Shown here piece after piece: positions 1 to 8,470 of a stretch of 64,000 nt of DNA. Made by a program: the position numbers and the translations under genes. Origin of the DNA: Rhodococcus sp. G-MC3 (GTDB lineage: Bacteria > Actinomycetota > Actinomycetes > Mycobacteriales > Mycobacteriaceae); the NCBI RefSeq assembly GCF_030063335.1, contig NZ_JASISW010000003.1:62001-126000 (forward strand), in the 5' to 3' direction. Below the pieces are notes generated by a model that searched no databases, was not told the origin of the DNA, and saw nothing but the letters and a program-made list of their open reading frames with translations. Position 1 is the stretch's first letter. Each line of letters begins with the position of its first letter.

Positions 1-112
1 GATTTGTCGGCGCTCTCGCTGGTTCATTCTCGGTGACGACGCATCCGGCGAGGATCACGACCGGTGTCGCGGCAAGGCCTGTCAGAAAGTGTCTTCTCGA
101 TAGCTGGTTCAC
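1..112 (-). CDS. Tat-type lipoprotein, N-terminal fragment cut by window edge
   Basis: The first 37 codons of a minus-strand gene are present and the rest lies beyond the left edge. The start is GTG at 112, preceded by GAGGA about 6 bases upstream. The N-terminus carries a twin-arginine-like motif, SRRHFL at residues 5-10, a hydrophobic stretch, and a lipobox ending LAGC with Cys24. This is the usual layout of an exported, lipid-anchored protein of actinobacteria. The mature part visible (VVTENEPARAPTN) is too short to assign a family. It lies downstream of the secreted lipase on the same strand with a 227-base gap, so it probably has its own promoter. Tat routing is an inference from RR; a Sec lipoprotein is the alternative. 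Confidence 0.6.
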   Translation of the reverse strand, partial: MNQLSRRHFLTGLAATPVVILAGCVVTENEPARAPTN

Positions 113-268
113 AGGGTTCCTCGTTCGAGCTGGGGTATCGGGGGTATCCCGACGTTCTCGAACCAGTCTTTGCGATTCGGACCATCGTTTCCTCCGCCCC
201 AGGGCGGCCGCGCACCGGTCTGCATCTCCTACCCAGGTACCTGGCGCAGCGTCGAAGCTGTCAGAAAC

Positions 269-307
269 CGGGATCCCGAACGGTGATCGACGGCAACGGG
301 ATCCCGT
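269..307. promoter_or_regulatory. Pair of identical palindromes upstream of the lipoprotein gene
   Basis: The 10-base palindrome CGGGATCCCG occurs at 269-278 and again at 297-306, where it extends to 12 bases (296-307). The centres are 28 bp apart, roughly the same helical face if the spacing is read as under three turns. The pair sits in the 227-base gap between the lipase stop and the lipoprotein start. Nearer that start, GGGGTATC is repeated directly at 132-139 and 141-148, flanked by GTTCGAG (123-129) and CTCGAAC (157-163). An operator role is inferred. Confidence 0.35.
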
Positions 308-339
308 ATCAGACCGTCTGGTCGCTGGTTAACGAGCGA

Positions 340-1722
340 TCAGGGGCCGGTCAGTTCGGATGTCGATCCCGCGCAGCTGTTCGCGACGGGTGCGCCGGAC
401 AGACGGTCGTTGACCCAGCCAATCGCCTCAGCCGTAATGGGTAGGAACGGGAGCAGATGGCCGATCGCCAGGCTCGGAAACACCGGTGGGATCCAACGGG
501 TTTCCTGATACTCGACATCGGCGCCCTTGTCACACCAATCGCGTACCAATTGGCGGACCTGTCCGATAGGGATCACATCGTCACTACCTCCGGATGCCAC
601 GAGCACCGGCGCCATCGGCTTGCGGTTCCCGATGCGCTGCTCCTCGATCCGTTTCCTGAAGTTGGGGAGTACCGCGAGGAGTTGCTCACCTGAACGGCCG
701 CCCGTGGTGTACGTCGGGAGTGACCGATAGAAAGTTCTGAGGACGGTCTCGATGATGCACGTATCGGCGACCTCCCGAAGCATGGCTTGTCCGGCCGGGT
801 TGATGGCTGAATCGATCTCGGCGCGGGTGTCGGGATAATCGGCATAGATTCCGTTGATGACGTAGCCGACCAGCCCAATTCCCACTCCGCCGGGCATACC
901 GTTGCCGAACGGCCCCTTGACTACCGATTGAGAATTGATCAGGGCCGCCACCAGATCAGCGGGCGGTGCCCCAGAGTACGTGCCGCGGATCGGCAGCTCC
1001 GGTGCATACTCTGCCTGCGACTCGGCTGCCGCAGCGGCGGCGCCACCGCCCTGCGAGTATCCGAACACGATCGTCGGTGTTGTCGCCGTGACTCCGGAAC
1101 CGGGAAGTCGTTGTGCCGCACGGATCGAATCCAGAACGGCGTGTGCCTCGGACGCGCGATTGACGTAGTCGTGCATCGCGGGTGTGCCGAGGCCTGCGTA
1201 GTCGGTCACTACCACCGACATCCCCTGTGCCAACAGTGGATAGATCGACACCGCTTCGTACTCGGCCATCACGTCGAGGGGGAAGGTGTAGTGGATCAGC
1301 TGGCTCATCAACTTCGACGGTGCGCATTGGTCGCCCTGGCCTTGGATTCCGACCGCTACCGCGACGACGGGCCGCGGCCCTGGACCACTCCATGGCTGAC
1401 TCGACTGGATATAGGTACCGGTCACCGCGTTCGGACTCCCATTGGCGTCGGTGCTCCGATACATCAACCGGGTCGCGGTGCCGGGGATCTGCCCGGTCGC
1501 GTTCGGCAACGCGAGCGCGATCGTCATCGGTTCCGACCGGATCACGTCACCCGGCTCGCCGTTCGGCAGGGGGCTGGGAGGCGTGTAGAAGGCTTCACCG
1601 ACCGATGCGGCAGCGGGAACCGCGGACGCGGTGGGCGGCGAGACCAGCCCCGGGATCGCGGCCGCAACCAAGGAGGCGAGTGCTAACCAACGTGTAGCTC
1701 GAGTTCGGCGACTTCCGGTCAT
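340..1722 (-). CDS. Secreted lipase (LIP / secretory triacylglycerol lipase family)
   Basis: A 460-residue exported hydrolase that likely cleaves ester lipids outside the membrane. The start ATG at 1722 gives a clean signal peptide: RR-rich n-region (MTGSRRTRATR), hydrophobic core, and an Ala-rich cleavage site near residue 35 (TASAVPA). The nucleophile elbow is GYSQGG (near residue 200), the family's GxSxG. An Asp in SGGSDDVIP and a His in IGHLLPF near the C-terminus fit the other triad positions. The length is typical of actinobacterial secretory lipases of the LIP family (Candida LIP-like). It follows the BVMO on the same strand with a 110-base gap, so it may be a separate unit or the operon tail. 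An in-frame extension further upstream runs back into the BVMO and lacks coding character. Confidence 0.85.
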   Translation of the reverse strand: MTGSRRTRATRWLALASLVAAAIPGLVSPPTASAVPAAASVGEAFYTPPSPLPNGEPGDVIRSEPMTIALALPNATGQIPGTATRLMYRSTDANGSPNAVTGTYIQSSQPWSGPGPRPVVAVAVGIQGQGDQCAPSKLMSQLIHYTFPLDVMAEYEAVSIYPLLAQGMSVVVTDYAGLGTPAMHDYVNRASEAHAVLDSIRAAQRLPGSGVTATTPTIVFGYSQGGGAAAAAAESQAEYAPELPIRGTYSGAPPADLVAALINSQSVVKGPFGNGMPGGVGIGLVGYVINGIYADYPDTRAEIDSAINPAGQAMLREVADTCIIETVLRTFYRSLPTYTTGGRSGEQLLAVLPNFRKRIEEQRIGNRKPMAPVLVASGGSDDVIPIGQVRQLVRDWCDKGADVEYQETRWIPPVFPSLAIGHLLPFLPITAEAIGWVNDRLSGAPVANSCAGSTSELTGP

Positions 1723-1832
1723 CGGTGTGATGCCCTTCTGATAAGTGGAGATCTGTTGACCCTTGCGAGTGAGAAGGCTCGACTTCCGCGACCACTCGGG
1801 CCTGTATTCCGGTAGCGGGCCGGCGCACGAGA

Positions 1833-3323
1833 TCACGCCGTGGGTGACACCGTCGAGGTGATGCACTCGAAGTGGAAGTGCGCATCGTCCGGAGTTTTCA
1901 ACATCGTGGTCAGCGTGGACCGGGTGAAGGGCCAGAGGTCGATGTTTCCGCCCTCGGTGAAGTACCACGAGTTGCAGCCCGTGTTCCAGACCGTAGGCAC
2001 CATGGCTTCGGCCACCTGCCGGTTGAATTCGGCGGTCGCCTCCTCGGTGACCTCGACGGTATCCAGTTCGCCCCGGCGGAATCGTTCCAGCCACTCGACG
2101 ATGTAGCGAGCGGTGACTTCTGCGGAGTACTGCAGGGATATGGAGCCGGTGGGGGAGTTGGGGCCCAGTACGGTGAACAAGTTCGGCAGCCCGGGAATGG
2201 CCGTCATCCGGTATGCGCGCGGCCCGTCGGCCCAGATCTGGTCGAGCCCGCGCCCGTCGCGCCCCGTTACCCGCATCGGACGCATGTAGTCGTGCGCCCG
2301 GAAACCGGTGGCCAGCACGATGACGTCGGTGGGGTGCTCGCGCCCATCGGCGGTCCGGATTCCGTTCGAAGTGATCCGATCGATCTTGTCCGTGACCAGC
2401 TCTGCGTTGGCCGCACGCACCGCGCGGTAGTAGGTGCCGGATATGACCTGCCGCTTACAAAGCGGCTGGTAATCGGGTGTGAGATCCTCGCGCAGTCGCC
2501 GGTTCCGGATCTGTCCGCGCAGGGACAGGCGGGCGTACAGCTGGGCCGTGCGCCGCCGCCAGGTGTCGTGTATGACCAGGTCGGGCAAGATCGCCGAGCC
2601 CCACAACATCATGTCGTACAACCGGTTCTGTAGGCCAGGCATTCGAGTGAACGCCGCGGCAACGATGCGCGGTTGCCGCAGTTTCATGGGTGCCCACAGC
2701 ACCCACTGCGGCGAACGTACGAAGTGAGTCAGAGACTGCGCGGCCGGTTGCAGAGCCGAGACCACCTGGACCCCAGTCGATCCGGTGCCGATGACGGCTA
2801 TTCGCTTACCGTCGGTCTCGAGTGCGTCGTCCCAGCGGGCGGTGTGCACCACCTCGCCGCCGAACTCGTCGAGGCCCGGGATGTCGGGCGTCGCGGGATT
2901 GTGCAGCACACCGGTAGCGCAGATTACGAAGTCGGCGCCGATCTGCTCGCCCGAGTCGGTGACGATAGTCCACCGCCCGGACGCGTCGTCGAAGTCGGCC
3001 GACACCACCGTCGTGTTCAGTCGAATTCGATCCGTCAAGCCGAAACGTTCGACGACGTCCCTGTGGTATTTCTGAATCTCCGGTCCCGAAGCCCAGATCG
3101 ATGACCAGTCCGGCTTCGGCGCGAAGCCGAATTGGTAGAGCTGCGAGGGCACGTCGCAGGTGAGGCCGGGGTAGCGGTTCCAGTGCCAGACGCCACCGAC
3201 GTCGGATCCCTTCTCCAGCACCTGAAATCGACTGAATCCCGCCCGCTGCAGTGTGTATGCCATCGTGATGCCGGCGACGCCTGCACCGATCACGACGATC
3301 TCGGGTTCGCGAACAACGGTCAC
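1833..3323 (-). CDS. Flavoprotein Baeyer-Villiger monooxygenase
   Basis: This FAD- and NADPH-dependent monooxygenase of 496 residues probably inserts oxygen next to a ketone to give an ester or lactone. The FAD Rossmann motif is GAGVAG at residues 13-18, the NADPH motif is GTGSTG near 185, and the BVMO fingerprint FxGxxxHxxxW appears as FGGEVVHTARW near residue 160. The C-terminal LATGF and VLGPNSP segments are also typical. The gene is the last of five minus-strand genes with 4-base overlaps; its start overlaps the patatin stop (3320-3323). It would turn a ketone made by the SDRs into an ester that the adjoining patatin or lipase could hydrolyse. The closest known layout is mymA of Mycobacterium tuberculosis, but substrate cannot be read from sequence. 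Confidence 0.88.
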   Translation of the reverse strand: MTVVREPEIVVIGAGVAGITMAYTLQRAGFSRFQVLEKGSDVGGVWHWNRYPGLTCDVPSQLYQFGFAPKPDWSSIWASGPEIQKYHRDVVERFGLTDRIRLNTTVVSADFDDASGRWTIVTDSGEQIGADFVICATGVLHNPATPDIPGLDEFGGEVVHTARWDDALETDGKRIAVIGTGSTGVQVVSALQPAAQSLTHFVRSPQWVLWAPMKLRQPRIVAAAFTRMPGLQNRLYDMMLWGSAILPDLVIHDTWRRRTAQLYARLSLRGQIRNRRLREDLTPDYQPLCKRQVISGTYYRAVRAANAELVTDKIDRITSNGIRTADGREHPTDVIVLATGFRAHDYMRPMRVTGRDGRGLDQIWADGPRAYRMTAIPGLPNLFTVLGPNSPTGSISLQYSAEVTARYIVEWLERFRRGELDTVEVTEEATAEFNRQVAEAMVPTVWNTGCNSWYFTEGGNIDLWPFTRSTLTTMLKTPDDAHFHFECITSTVSPTA

Positions 3324-4258
3324 GACATGACCTCCTCGGCATAAAGCGCCCTCGTGACGGTTCGCCGCGAGGTCTCGATGGCGTCGGCAAACGCCGTAGC
3401 TCGGTGTTCACGGGACATGAAGTTGCAGCCGAGGGCTGACAGGTCGTCGGCGTCGGGAAGGATCGGGACCACGCGAAGACCTGACTCTCTCGCTACGGCG
3501 ATCTCGCGGTCGAGGACGGCTGACATCGGTCGGCGCAGTGTGAGTTGCTCCAACCGCCCGCCGATGCCTCGGCCGCGCACGCCGGGCGCGGACGCCATGG
3601 GCGCGATGACGTAGAGCACGTCGATCTCGGTGGGGTCGATCAAATCGACAGACGCCGTGGATGCGACGCCCCCGTCCAGGAAGGTGCGCCCGCCGATCGT
3701 GACCGGTGGCATCCAGCCCGGCACCGACCATGACGCGCGAAGTGCCTCGTGCGCGGCCACTTTCGGTGCGCCAAGGGCACCGAAGGCGGTGCGGGTTCCC
3801 GTCGCAGGCTCGAATGCGACAAGCCGCGCGCCCGGGTGGGGGAGCCAACCGTCGGGGCCGGCGATGTCGTCGGCGAGCTCGCGCAGGAAGGTGGTGTCAC
3901 CGCGGCCCCTGGGGGCGAGGCCGGCGATCGCCGCGTGCCCGCCCGCGCCGCGGTGCCGGACGGTTCCGAGATGGGTGAACGCAGGAAAAGGCAGGGGCGG
4001 AAAGCTTTTGGGCACTGCTTCGATGTGTCGCCGCAAGACGTCGTTTACGGAACGCCCCGCCTGCATTTCCGCGAGGTCTTCTGCGGAGTACCCGCCGGCC
4101 AGCATCGTGACGATTTCCGAACCTGCCGAGGTTCCCTGGAGGACGGTGGCGGTTCGCGGGTCCCACTCGAGCTCGGTCGCGAGTGCTGACAGGGCTGCGA
4201 TAGCCCAGGCACCGCCTATCGTGCCTCCGCATCCGATGGCCAGCCCGACTCGCGTCAT
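3320..4258 (-). CDS. Patatin-like phospholipase / acyl hydrolase
   Basis: A 312-residue serine acyl hydrolase. The oxyanion-hole glycine motif is GCGGTIGG near residues 9-16. The nucleophile motif GxSxG is GTSAG near 43-47. The Ser/Asp dyad Asp is in DGG (FLDGGVAS, near residue 200). These define the patatin fold, which uses a dyad rather than a triad. Start ATG at 4258 overlaps the SDR stop by ATGA, so translation is coupled. A likely role is cleaving the ester product of the downstream BVMO or a membrane lipid. There is no signal peptide, so it acts in the cytoplasm or at the inner membrane face. Confidence 0.85.
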   Translation of the reverse strand: MTRVGLAIGCGGTIGGAWAIAALSALATELEWDPRTATVLQGTSAGSEIVTMLAGGYSAEDLAEMQAGRSVNDVLRRHIEAVPKSFPPLPFPAFTHLGTVRHRGAGGHAAIAGLAPRGRGDTTFLRELADDIAGPDGWLPHPGARLVAFEPATGTRTAFGALGAPKVAAHEALRASWSVPGWMPPVTIGGRTFLDGGVASTASVDLIDPTEIDVLYVIAPMASAPGVRGRGIGGRLEQLTLRRPMSAVLDREIAVARESGLRVVPILPDADDLSALGCNFMSREHRATAFADAIETSRRTVTRALYAEEVMS

Positions 4259-5142
4259 CGGCGCATCTGCTTCGACTCGTCGCTGTGCTGCGCGGCGTGG
4301 CGGGCGATGCGATCGAGGTAGGCACCGCGGCCGACGGGGTCGGTGGTGAGCGCCCTGCGGTCGTCGATGCGCTTGCGCGCGAAGCGTTCGATCGGCTCGG
4401 GCGTCAGTGCTGACACCAGGGTCCAGCCGGGGCCGACCCATTTGGGCACCGAAGTCTGGGCGGCCTTGGTCGACAGGGTCCCGATCACGGCGTCGGCGAC
4501 GTCCGAGGGATCGACCGTGGGGAGTGAGCCGCCCAGCTTCGTGCCGGAGCTGAGTTCGGTGCGGACTGCTGCGGGGAGGATGGCAGAGACACTGACGCCG
4601 GTGCCGTCGTATTCGCGTCGCGCGCCGAGCGAGGCGCCGAGGGCCGCGTACTTGCTGGCGTTGTAGGTAAGCATTCCCGGGATTGCGATGCGGCCCGCCA
4701 TGGAGGCGATGTTCACGATGTGTCCTTGCCCGCGGGCGATCATCGACGGGAGCACAGCGCGCATGCCGTTGAGCATGCCTCGGACATTGACGTCCAGGAT
4801 CAAGTCGGTTGTCGCCTCGTCTTCCTCCAGGAAGTGGCCGAGGGGCATGACACCGGCGTTGTTCACGAGGGTGTCGATGTGCCCCTGCGCGCTGAGAACT
4901 TTCGCCGTCGCCGCAGCCCAAGAGTCGCGGTCGGTGACGTCCAAGTGGATCGCGTGGGCGCCAGGGATAGTTGCCGCGGTCTCGGCGGCAATATCGGCGT
5001 CGACGTCGGCGATAAATACAGCAGCACCGCCCTCGGCGAAGCGGCGGGCGGTTTCTGCGCCGATTCCGCGAGCCGCGCCGGTGATGATGACCGTTTTACC
5101 CTGCAGGTCGACGCGGGGGCGAATGAGGTTGAGCGGGTTCAT
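4255..5142 (-). CDS. Short-chain dehydrogenase/reductase
   Basis: A 295-residue NAD(P)-dependent oxidoreductase. The cofactor motif TGxxxGxG is TGAARGIG at residues 21-28, NNAG is near 93, and the catalytic Ser/Tyr/Lys are visible in IASMAG and YNASK. The C-terminal 40 residues are longer and more basic than in the minimal SDR fold, which is common in lipid-acting actinobacterial SDRs. It overlaps both neighbours by 4 bases (the acyl-CoA ligase upstream, patatin downstream). It may oxidise an alcohol to the ketone used by the BVMO; this is inferred from context. Confidence 0.87.
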   Translation of the reverse strand: MNPLNLIRPRVDLQGKTVIITGAARGIGAETARRFAEGGAAVFIADVDADIAAETAATIPGAHAIHLDVTDRDSWAAATAKVLSAQGHIDTLVNNAGVMPLGHFLEEDEATTDLILDVNVRGMLNGMRAVLPSMIARGQGHIVNIASMAGRIAIPGMLTYNASKYAALGASLGARREYDGTGVSVSAILPAAVRTELSSGTKLGGSLPTVDPSDVADAVIGTLSTKAAQTSVPKWVGPGWTLVSALTPEPIERFARKRIDDRRALTTDPVGRGAYLDRIARHAAQHSDESKQMRR

Positions 5143-6794
5143 CGGGAGACATCCTTGCTACTCGTGTGGTCGATCAACTTGTGTCGCAGAACTTTGCCGC
5201 TGGGGTTGCGGGGAATCGCCGTCAGCGCGACGAACCGTTTGGGGACCTTGTACCGCTCGACGACGCCACGCAAGTACGTGGTGAGCGCGTCGTGGTCGAC
5301 GATGGCGTGCTCGGCAGGAACGACGAACGCCCGCAGCACTTGCCCGAATTCAGGGTCATCGACGCCGATCACAGCCACGTCGGCGACGGTGGGGTGATCC
5401 GCGAGCGCGTGCTCCACCTCGAGAGGGAAGACGTTCTCCCCGCCGGAGACGATCATGTCGTCGGAGCGGCCACTGAGGAACAGCAGCCCGCTCTCGTCGA
5501 CGTAGCCCACGTCGCCGGTATCGACGTACCCATCGATCACGTCTTTGGGCGGCGTCGGTGTGCGTGGGTCCGGGGTGTAGCCGGAGTACCCGAGCGGGCC
5601 GCGGACCAGGATGCGGCCGGGCTCGCCGGTCGCGGCGAGGCTGCCCCGCTCATTCACGATGCGGATCGAGACGCCGAGTGCGGCGCGGCCCGCCGTCGTC
5701 GGAAAACGTAATAGGTCGTCCGATGTCGCGATGCTGACGACCCCGGCCTCGGTCGAGCCGTACCCGTTCACCAGGATGTCGCCGAACAGGCGTTGAAACC
5801 CCGAGACGGTCACGCCCGTGATCGGGGCGGCACCGGTCGCCGCCGTCCGTAGGTGCGCGTTGGGTGCCACGGACGCCACGGTGGATGACGCGACAATGCG
5901 CTGCAGCATCACCGGTACTGCGAACAAGACGGTGACGCGATGGCGGATCAGGTCGTCGAGAACAGTGTCGACGTCGAACCGGCAGTGGGTCACCGTCGTG
6001 ATCCCCAGTGCGATGGAGCCCAGCACGGCCAGTAGCCCGAAGCCGTGAAAGAACGGCGGCCCGATCAGGGCGACGTCGCCTGCTCGAAGGTCCGCACGGG
6101 CGGCGCCGGTGGCAGCGAGCCGAACGATACTCATCGGACGGATCGAACGTGGCACTCCCTTCGCCAGTCCAGTCGTCCCTGACGTGAGCAGCGTGATGCG
6201 GCCGGGCCGCCGCGCCAGGCGAGTCGGAGTCGCTCGACGCGTGAGGATCGCCGCCAGAGAGTGGCCGCTGCGCGGGTCCGGGTCGAGGTCGGCAACGATC
6301 AGCAGTCCGGCGAATGCACTGGCGTGGATCGCCTCGGCGTATTCACTGTCGTACACAAGGACGTCGGGCGCGTGCCGCTCGAGTAGTGAAGCAAGCTGCG
6401 CCGGAGTCAGTTCCGTGTTGATGGACACCGTCTCGGACCCGATCATCCCAGAGGCAAGGAAGCCGATCAGGAAGCCGCGGTGGTTGCGACACAACACGCC
6501 CACCGACCGCACCGGGGTCGCGGCCGCGCCCAATTCGGCGGCCAGGCTCAGCGTTGCTTCGTACAGCTCGGCGAAAGTTATGGCCCCGTCATCGTCGATG
6601 ACTGCCGTGCGATCGGGATACCTGGCGGCGGACAAGGCGAGCAAAGTGGCCGGGGTGGCCCCGTGGCGCCAGAGCGCGGCGCCCATTCGGGCGAGCGCGG
6701 CGGGGGGTGGGGTGAGGGCGCCCGAGCGTGCAGCGGCGGCTGCCGCCTGCAGCCACTGCCGCCGGCTGCCTCGACTCGATACGTCGCGGGCCAT
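5139..6794 (-). CDS. AMP-dependent acyl-CoA synthetase (FadD-like)
   Basis: A 551-residue adenylate-forming enzyme that activates a carboxylic acid with ATP and CoA. Motifs in order are the P-loop LLTSGTTGLAKG (residues 202-213), YGSTEAG near 357, YVDTGDVG near 430, SGRSDDMIVSGGENVFP near 447, and the C-terminal catalytic Lys in NPSGKVLR near 535. The N-terminal stretch of about 35 Ala-rich residues precedes the fold and is unusual. The start ATG shares its A with the TGA of the upstream SDR (TGATG, 6792-6796). The gene occupies the place of fadD13 in the mycobacterial mymA cluster. The likely substrate is a medium or long acyl chain. Confidence 0.88.
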   Translation of the reverse strand: MARDVSSRGSRRQWLQAAAAAARSGALTPPPAALARMGAALWRHGATPATLLALSAARYPDRTAVIDDDGAITFAELYEATLSLAAELGAAATPVRSVGVLCRNHRGFLIGFLASGMIGSETVSINTELTPAQLASLLERHAPDVLVYDSEYAEAIHASAFAGLLIVADLDPDPRSGHSLAAILTRRATPTRLARRPGRITLLTSGTTGLAKGVPRSIRPMSIVRLAATGAARADLRAGDVALIGPPFFHGFGLLAVLGSIALGITTVTHCRFDVDTVLDDLIRHRVTVLFAVPVMLQRIVASSTVASVAPNAHLRTAATGAAPITGVTVSGFQRLFGDILVNGYGSTEAGVVSIATSDDLLRFPTTAGRAALGVSIRIVNERGSLAATGEPGRILVRGPLGYSGYTPDPRTPTPPKDVIDGYVDTGDVGYVDESGLLFLSGRSDDMIVSGGENVFPLEVEHALADHPTVADVAVIGVDDPEFGQVLRAFVVPAEHAIVDHDALTTYLRGVVERYKVPKRFVALTAIPRNPSGKVLRHKLIDHTSSKDVSR

Positions 6795-7762
6795 CAGACA
6801 ACGCTTTCCGGTGCGGCCGCTGCGGCATCTCGCTGCTTTGCCATGGCGCGCTGGAATGCAGCCTCCGACGCCGCGCTCTCACCGCTGCGCCGGTCCGAAA
6901 GCGAGAGCACCACACTCATCGGGCCCTCGAACGCCACCCCCAGGACGTGAGTCAGGCTGGTGCCGCGCGGCGCCATGACTCGCGGTCGCCGAGTGATGGC
7001 GTACGCGAGGACGCGCGCCGCCTGGGTGGGGGTGTGCCCCGGTGACTTGCTCACCCACCCGGTGGCGACCATCCTGCTTTTGATGTGTCCCGCATACACG
7101 GTCGTTACGTCGATGCCGTCGCGCTTCGCCTCCAAGCCCACCGAGCGCAGCCAGATGTCGAATCCGCCTTTGCATCCGAGATAGAAACCCCAGCGAGGTG
7201 CCGCGGGTGTCATCCACAGACCGGCAGTGGCAATGTTCACGATCTGACCACCGCCGTTCGCCTTCATGCTCGGCAGCAGCGCCAGCGTGAGCCGCATCGG
7301 GCCGGTGAAATTGGCTCCGACCATCGCGTCCATGTCCGAGATTCGCTCGGCGCTCCGATAGATGCTGCGGCGCAACGATTTTCCAGCGTTGTGAACAAGG
7401 ATGTCGATCGGGCCGTGTGTGCGAAGGAGCTCCTTCGCGAAGGCGTCGATCGCAGGCATGTCCGATAGATCGAGCGGACACGCGTGAGCGATCCCGCCCG
7501 CGGCCGTGATCTCCGCGGCCACCTCGTCGAGCCGTTCCGCGCTGCGCGCGACCATCACGACGATCGCTCCGTGTGCGGCGAGCAGGCGGGCCGTCGCTTC
7601 TCCCTGGCCGAAGGACGCGCCGGTCATCAGCACCGTCTTGCCCGCAACTGTCCGGCGTATGCGTGCGTCGTTGCGCTCCATCCGGGGCCCGATGAGCGCG
7701 AGCACGGCGCGGTCCATCAAACGTGCAATACCGGTGGTCCCGGCCATTTCAGATAGCGTCAT
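6794..7762 (-). CDS. Short-chain dehydrogenase/reductase, first gene of operon
   Basis: A 322-residue SDR with cofactor motif TGASFGQG (residues 45-52), HNAG in place of NNAG, and the catalytic YxxxK as YLGCK. The segment that normally carries the catalytic Ser before the Tyr reads NIATAGL, so Ser appears replaced by Thr or Ala; activity may be altered. The enzyme is longer than classical SDRs, with N- and C-terminal extensions like those of SDRs acting on fatty acyl substrates. It is the promoter-proximal gene of the five-gene operon, and its first codons lie inside the operator region shared with the divergent TetR gene. Confidence 0.83.
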   Translation of the reverse strand: MTLSEMAGTTGIARLMDRAVLALIGPRMERNDARIRRTVAGKTVLMTGASFGQGEATARLLAAHGAIVVMVARSAERLDEVAAEITAAGGIAHACPLDLSDMPAIDAFAKELLRTHGPIDILVHNAGKSLRRSIYRSAERISDMDAMVGANFTGPMRLTLALLPSMKANGGGQIVNIATAGLWMTPAAPRWGFYLGCKGGFDIWLRSVGLEAKRDGIDVTTVYAGHIKSRMVATGWVSKSPGHTPTQAARVLAYAITRRPRVMAPRGTSLTHVLGVAFEGPMSVVLSLSDRRSGESAASEAAFQRAMAKQRDAAAAAPESVV

Positions 7763-7789
7763 AATTTGAGATTATGGCATTATCTGAAA
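7747..7789. promoter_or_regulatory. Nested palindromic operator between the SDR operon and tetR
   Basis: TTTCAGATA at 7747-7755 and its exact inverse TATCTGAAA at 7781-7789 flank the start of the minus-strand operon. Inside, TTTGAGATTAT (7765-7775) pairs with ATTATCTGAAA (7779-7789) at 9 of 11 positions around a 3-base spacer. This AT-rich palindrome stands out from the GC-rich surroundings. It lies within 30-70 bases of the TetR start, as expected for an autorepressed divergent pair. Binding by the adjacent TetR protein is inferred. Confidence 0.6.
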
Positions 7790-7816
7790 CTAGTCAACAT
7801 ACTGCGGCGCGGTACG

Positions 7817-8440
7817 ATGACGGCCGTGACTTCGACCGCGAACTCCCGTCTGGCGACCCAGGCGCTCACCCGTGCGCAACTGAAGACGTGCGCACGAGAA
7901 CTGCTGCTCGACCACGGCTATGCAGCTACCTCGATCGCGCAGATTACGCATCGCGCGGGGTTCACCACCGGCGCCTATTACTCGAATTTCGCCAACAAAG
8001 CCGAGCTCACCCTTGAACTGCTGAGCGACCTGCAGGCCGAGACCCAGCAGCAACTGGAGAAGATTCTCGCCGTCGAGAACACCGTCGAGCGCATCGGCGC
8101 GTTGCACACCTGGGTCGAGGAAACTCTGACGTCGGGGTGGCCGAGGCTGGAGCTCGAATTTGCGCTCGCCAGCCGCGGCGACTCAGCGCTCGTGGATCGG
8201 GAGGGTGAGCGCAACCGCGATGCGGCCCGCAACCTGGAGAGTTCCCTGGAGCGGCTCGCGCCCGCGCTCACCGACGGGCCCGTGCCGATTCGCCGAATCG
8301 CGGAAATCATCTTGGATATCGCATACGGACTCGCGGTCCGCAAGATCATCGACCCACAGGTGACCGCCGACCACTTGTTCCAGACGATCTACGTTCTCGC
8401 CGCGGCAGTCGGCGCGGACGCGCCTTCTCGACAGCAGTAA
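7817..8440 (+). CDS. TetR-family transcriptional regulator
   Basis: A regulator of about 207 residues. The N-terminal helix-turn-helix reads TSIAQITHRAGFTTGAYYSNFANK, the standard TetR DNA-binding signature; the C-terminal half should bind a ligand. ATG at 7817 is chosen because upstream in-frame codons run through the palindrome. A GTG at 7826 is an alternative, and neither has a strong ribosome site. It is divergent from the BVMO operon and probably represses it from the 7747-7789 palindrome until a lipid or CoA-thioester ligand binds. Confidence 0.85.
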   Translation: MTAVTSTANSRLATQALTRAQLKTCARELLLDHGYAATSIAQITHRAGFTTGAYYSNFANKAELTLELLSDLQAETQQQLEKILAVENTVERIGALHTWVEETLTSGWPRLELEFALASRGDSALVDREGERNRDAARNLESSLERLAPALTDGPVPIRRIAEIILDIAYGLAVRKIIDPQVTADHLFQTIYVLAAAVGADAPSRQQ

Positions 8441-8441
8441 A

Positions 8442-8468
8442 CCCCGGTCAGGTAAATCCTGCCCGGGG
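8442..8468. terminator. Bidirectional hairpin terminator
   Basis: CCCCGG-t-CAGG (8442-8452) pairs with CCTG-c-CCGGGG (8458-8468) around a 5-base loop TAAAT. The stem is 10 bp with one mismatch. It fills the 30-base gap between the convergent TetR (ends 8440) and MerR (ends 8471) genes, so it can serve both. No U-tract follows, as is common in actinobacteria. Confidence 0.75.
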
Positions 8469-8470
8469 CT

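Noticed and set aside
928..1686. Long plus-strand frames opposite the lipase and BVMO genes
   Set aside because: They are antisense shadows caused by high third-position GC and show Arg-rich, domainless translations.
3320..4921. 533-codon reading of the patatin gene
   Set aside because: The upstream 220 codons are an out-of-frame shadow of the SDR. The true start is ATG 4258, overlapping the SDR stop.
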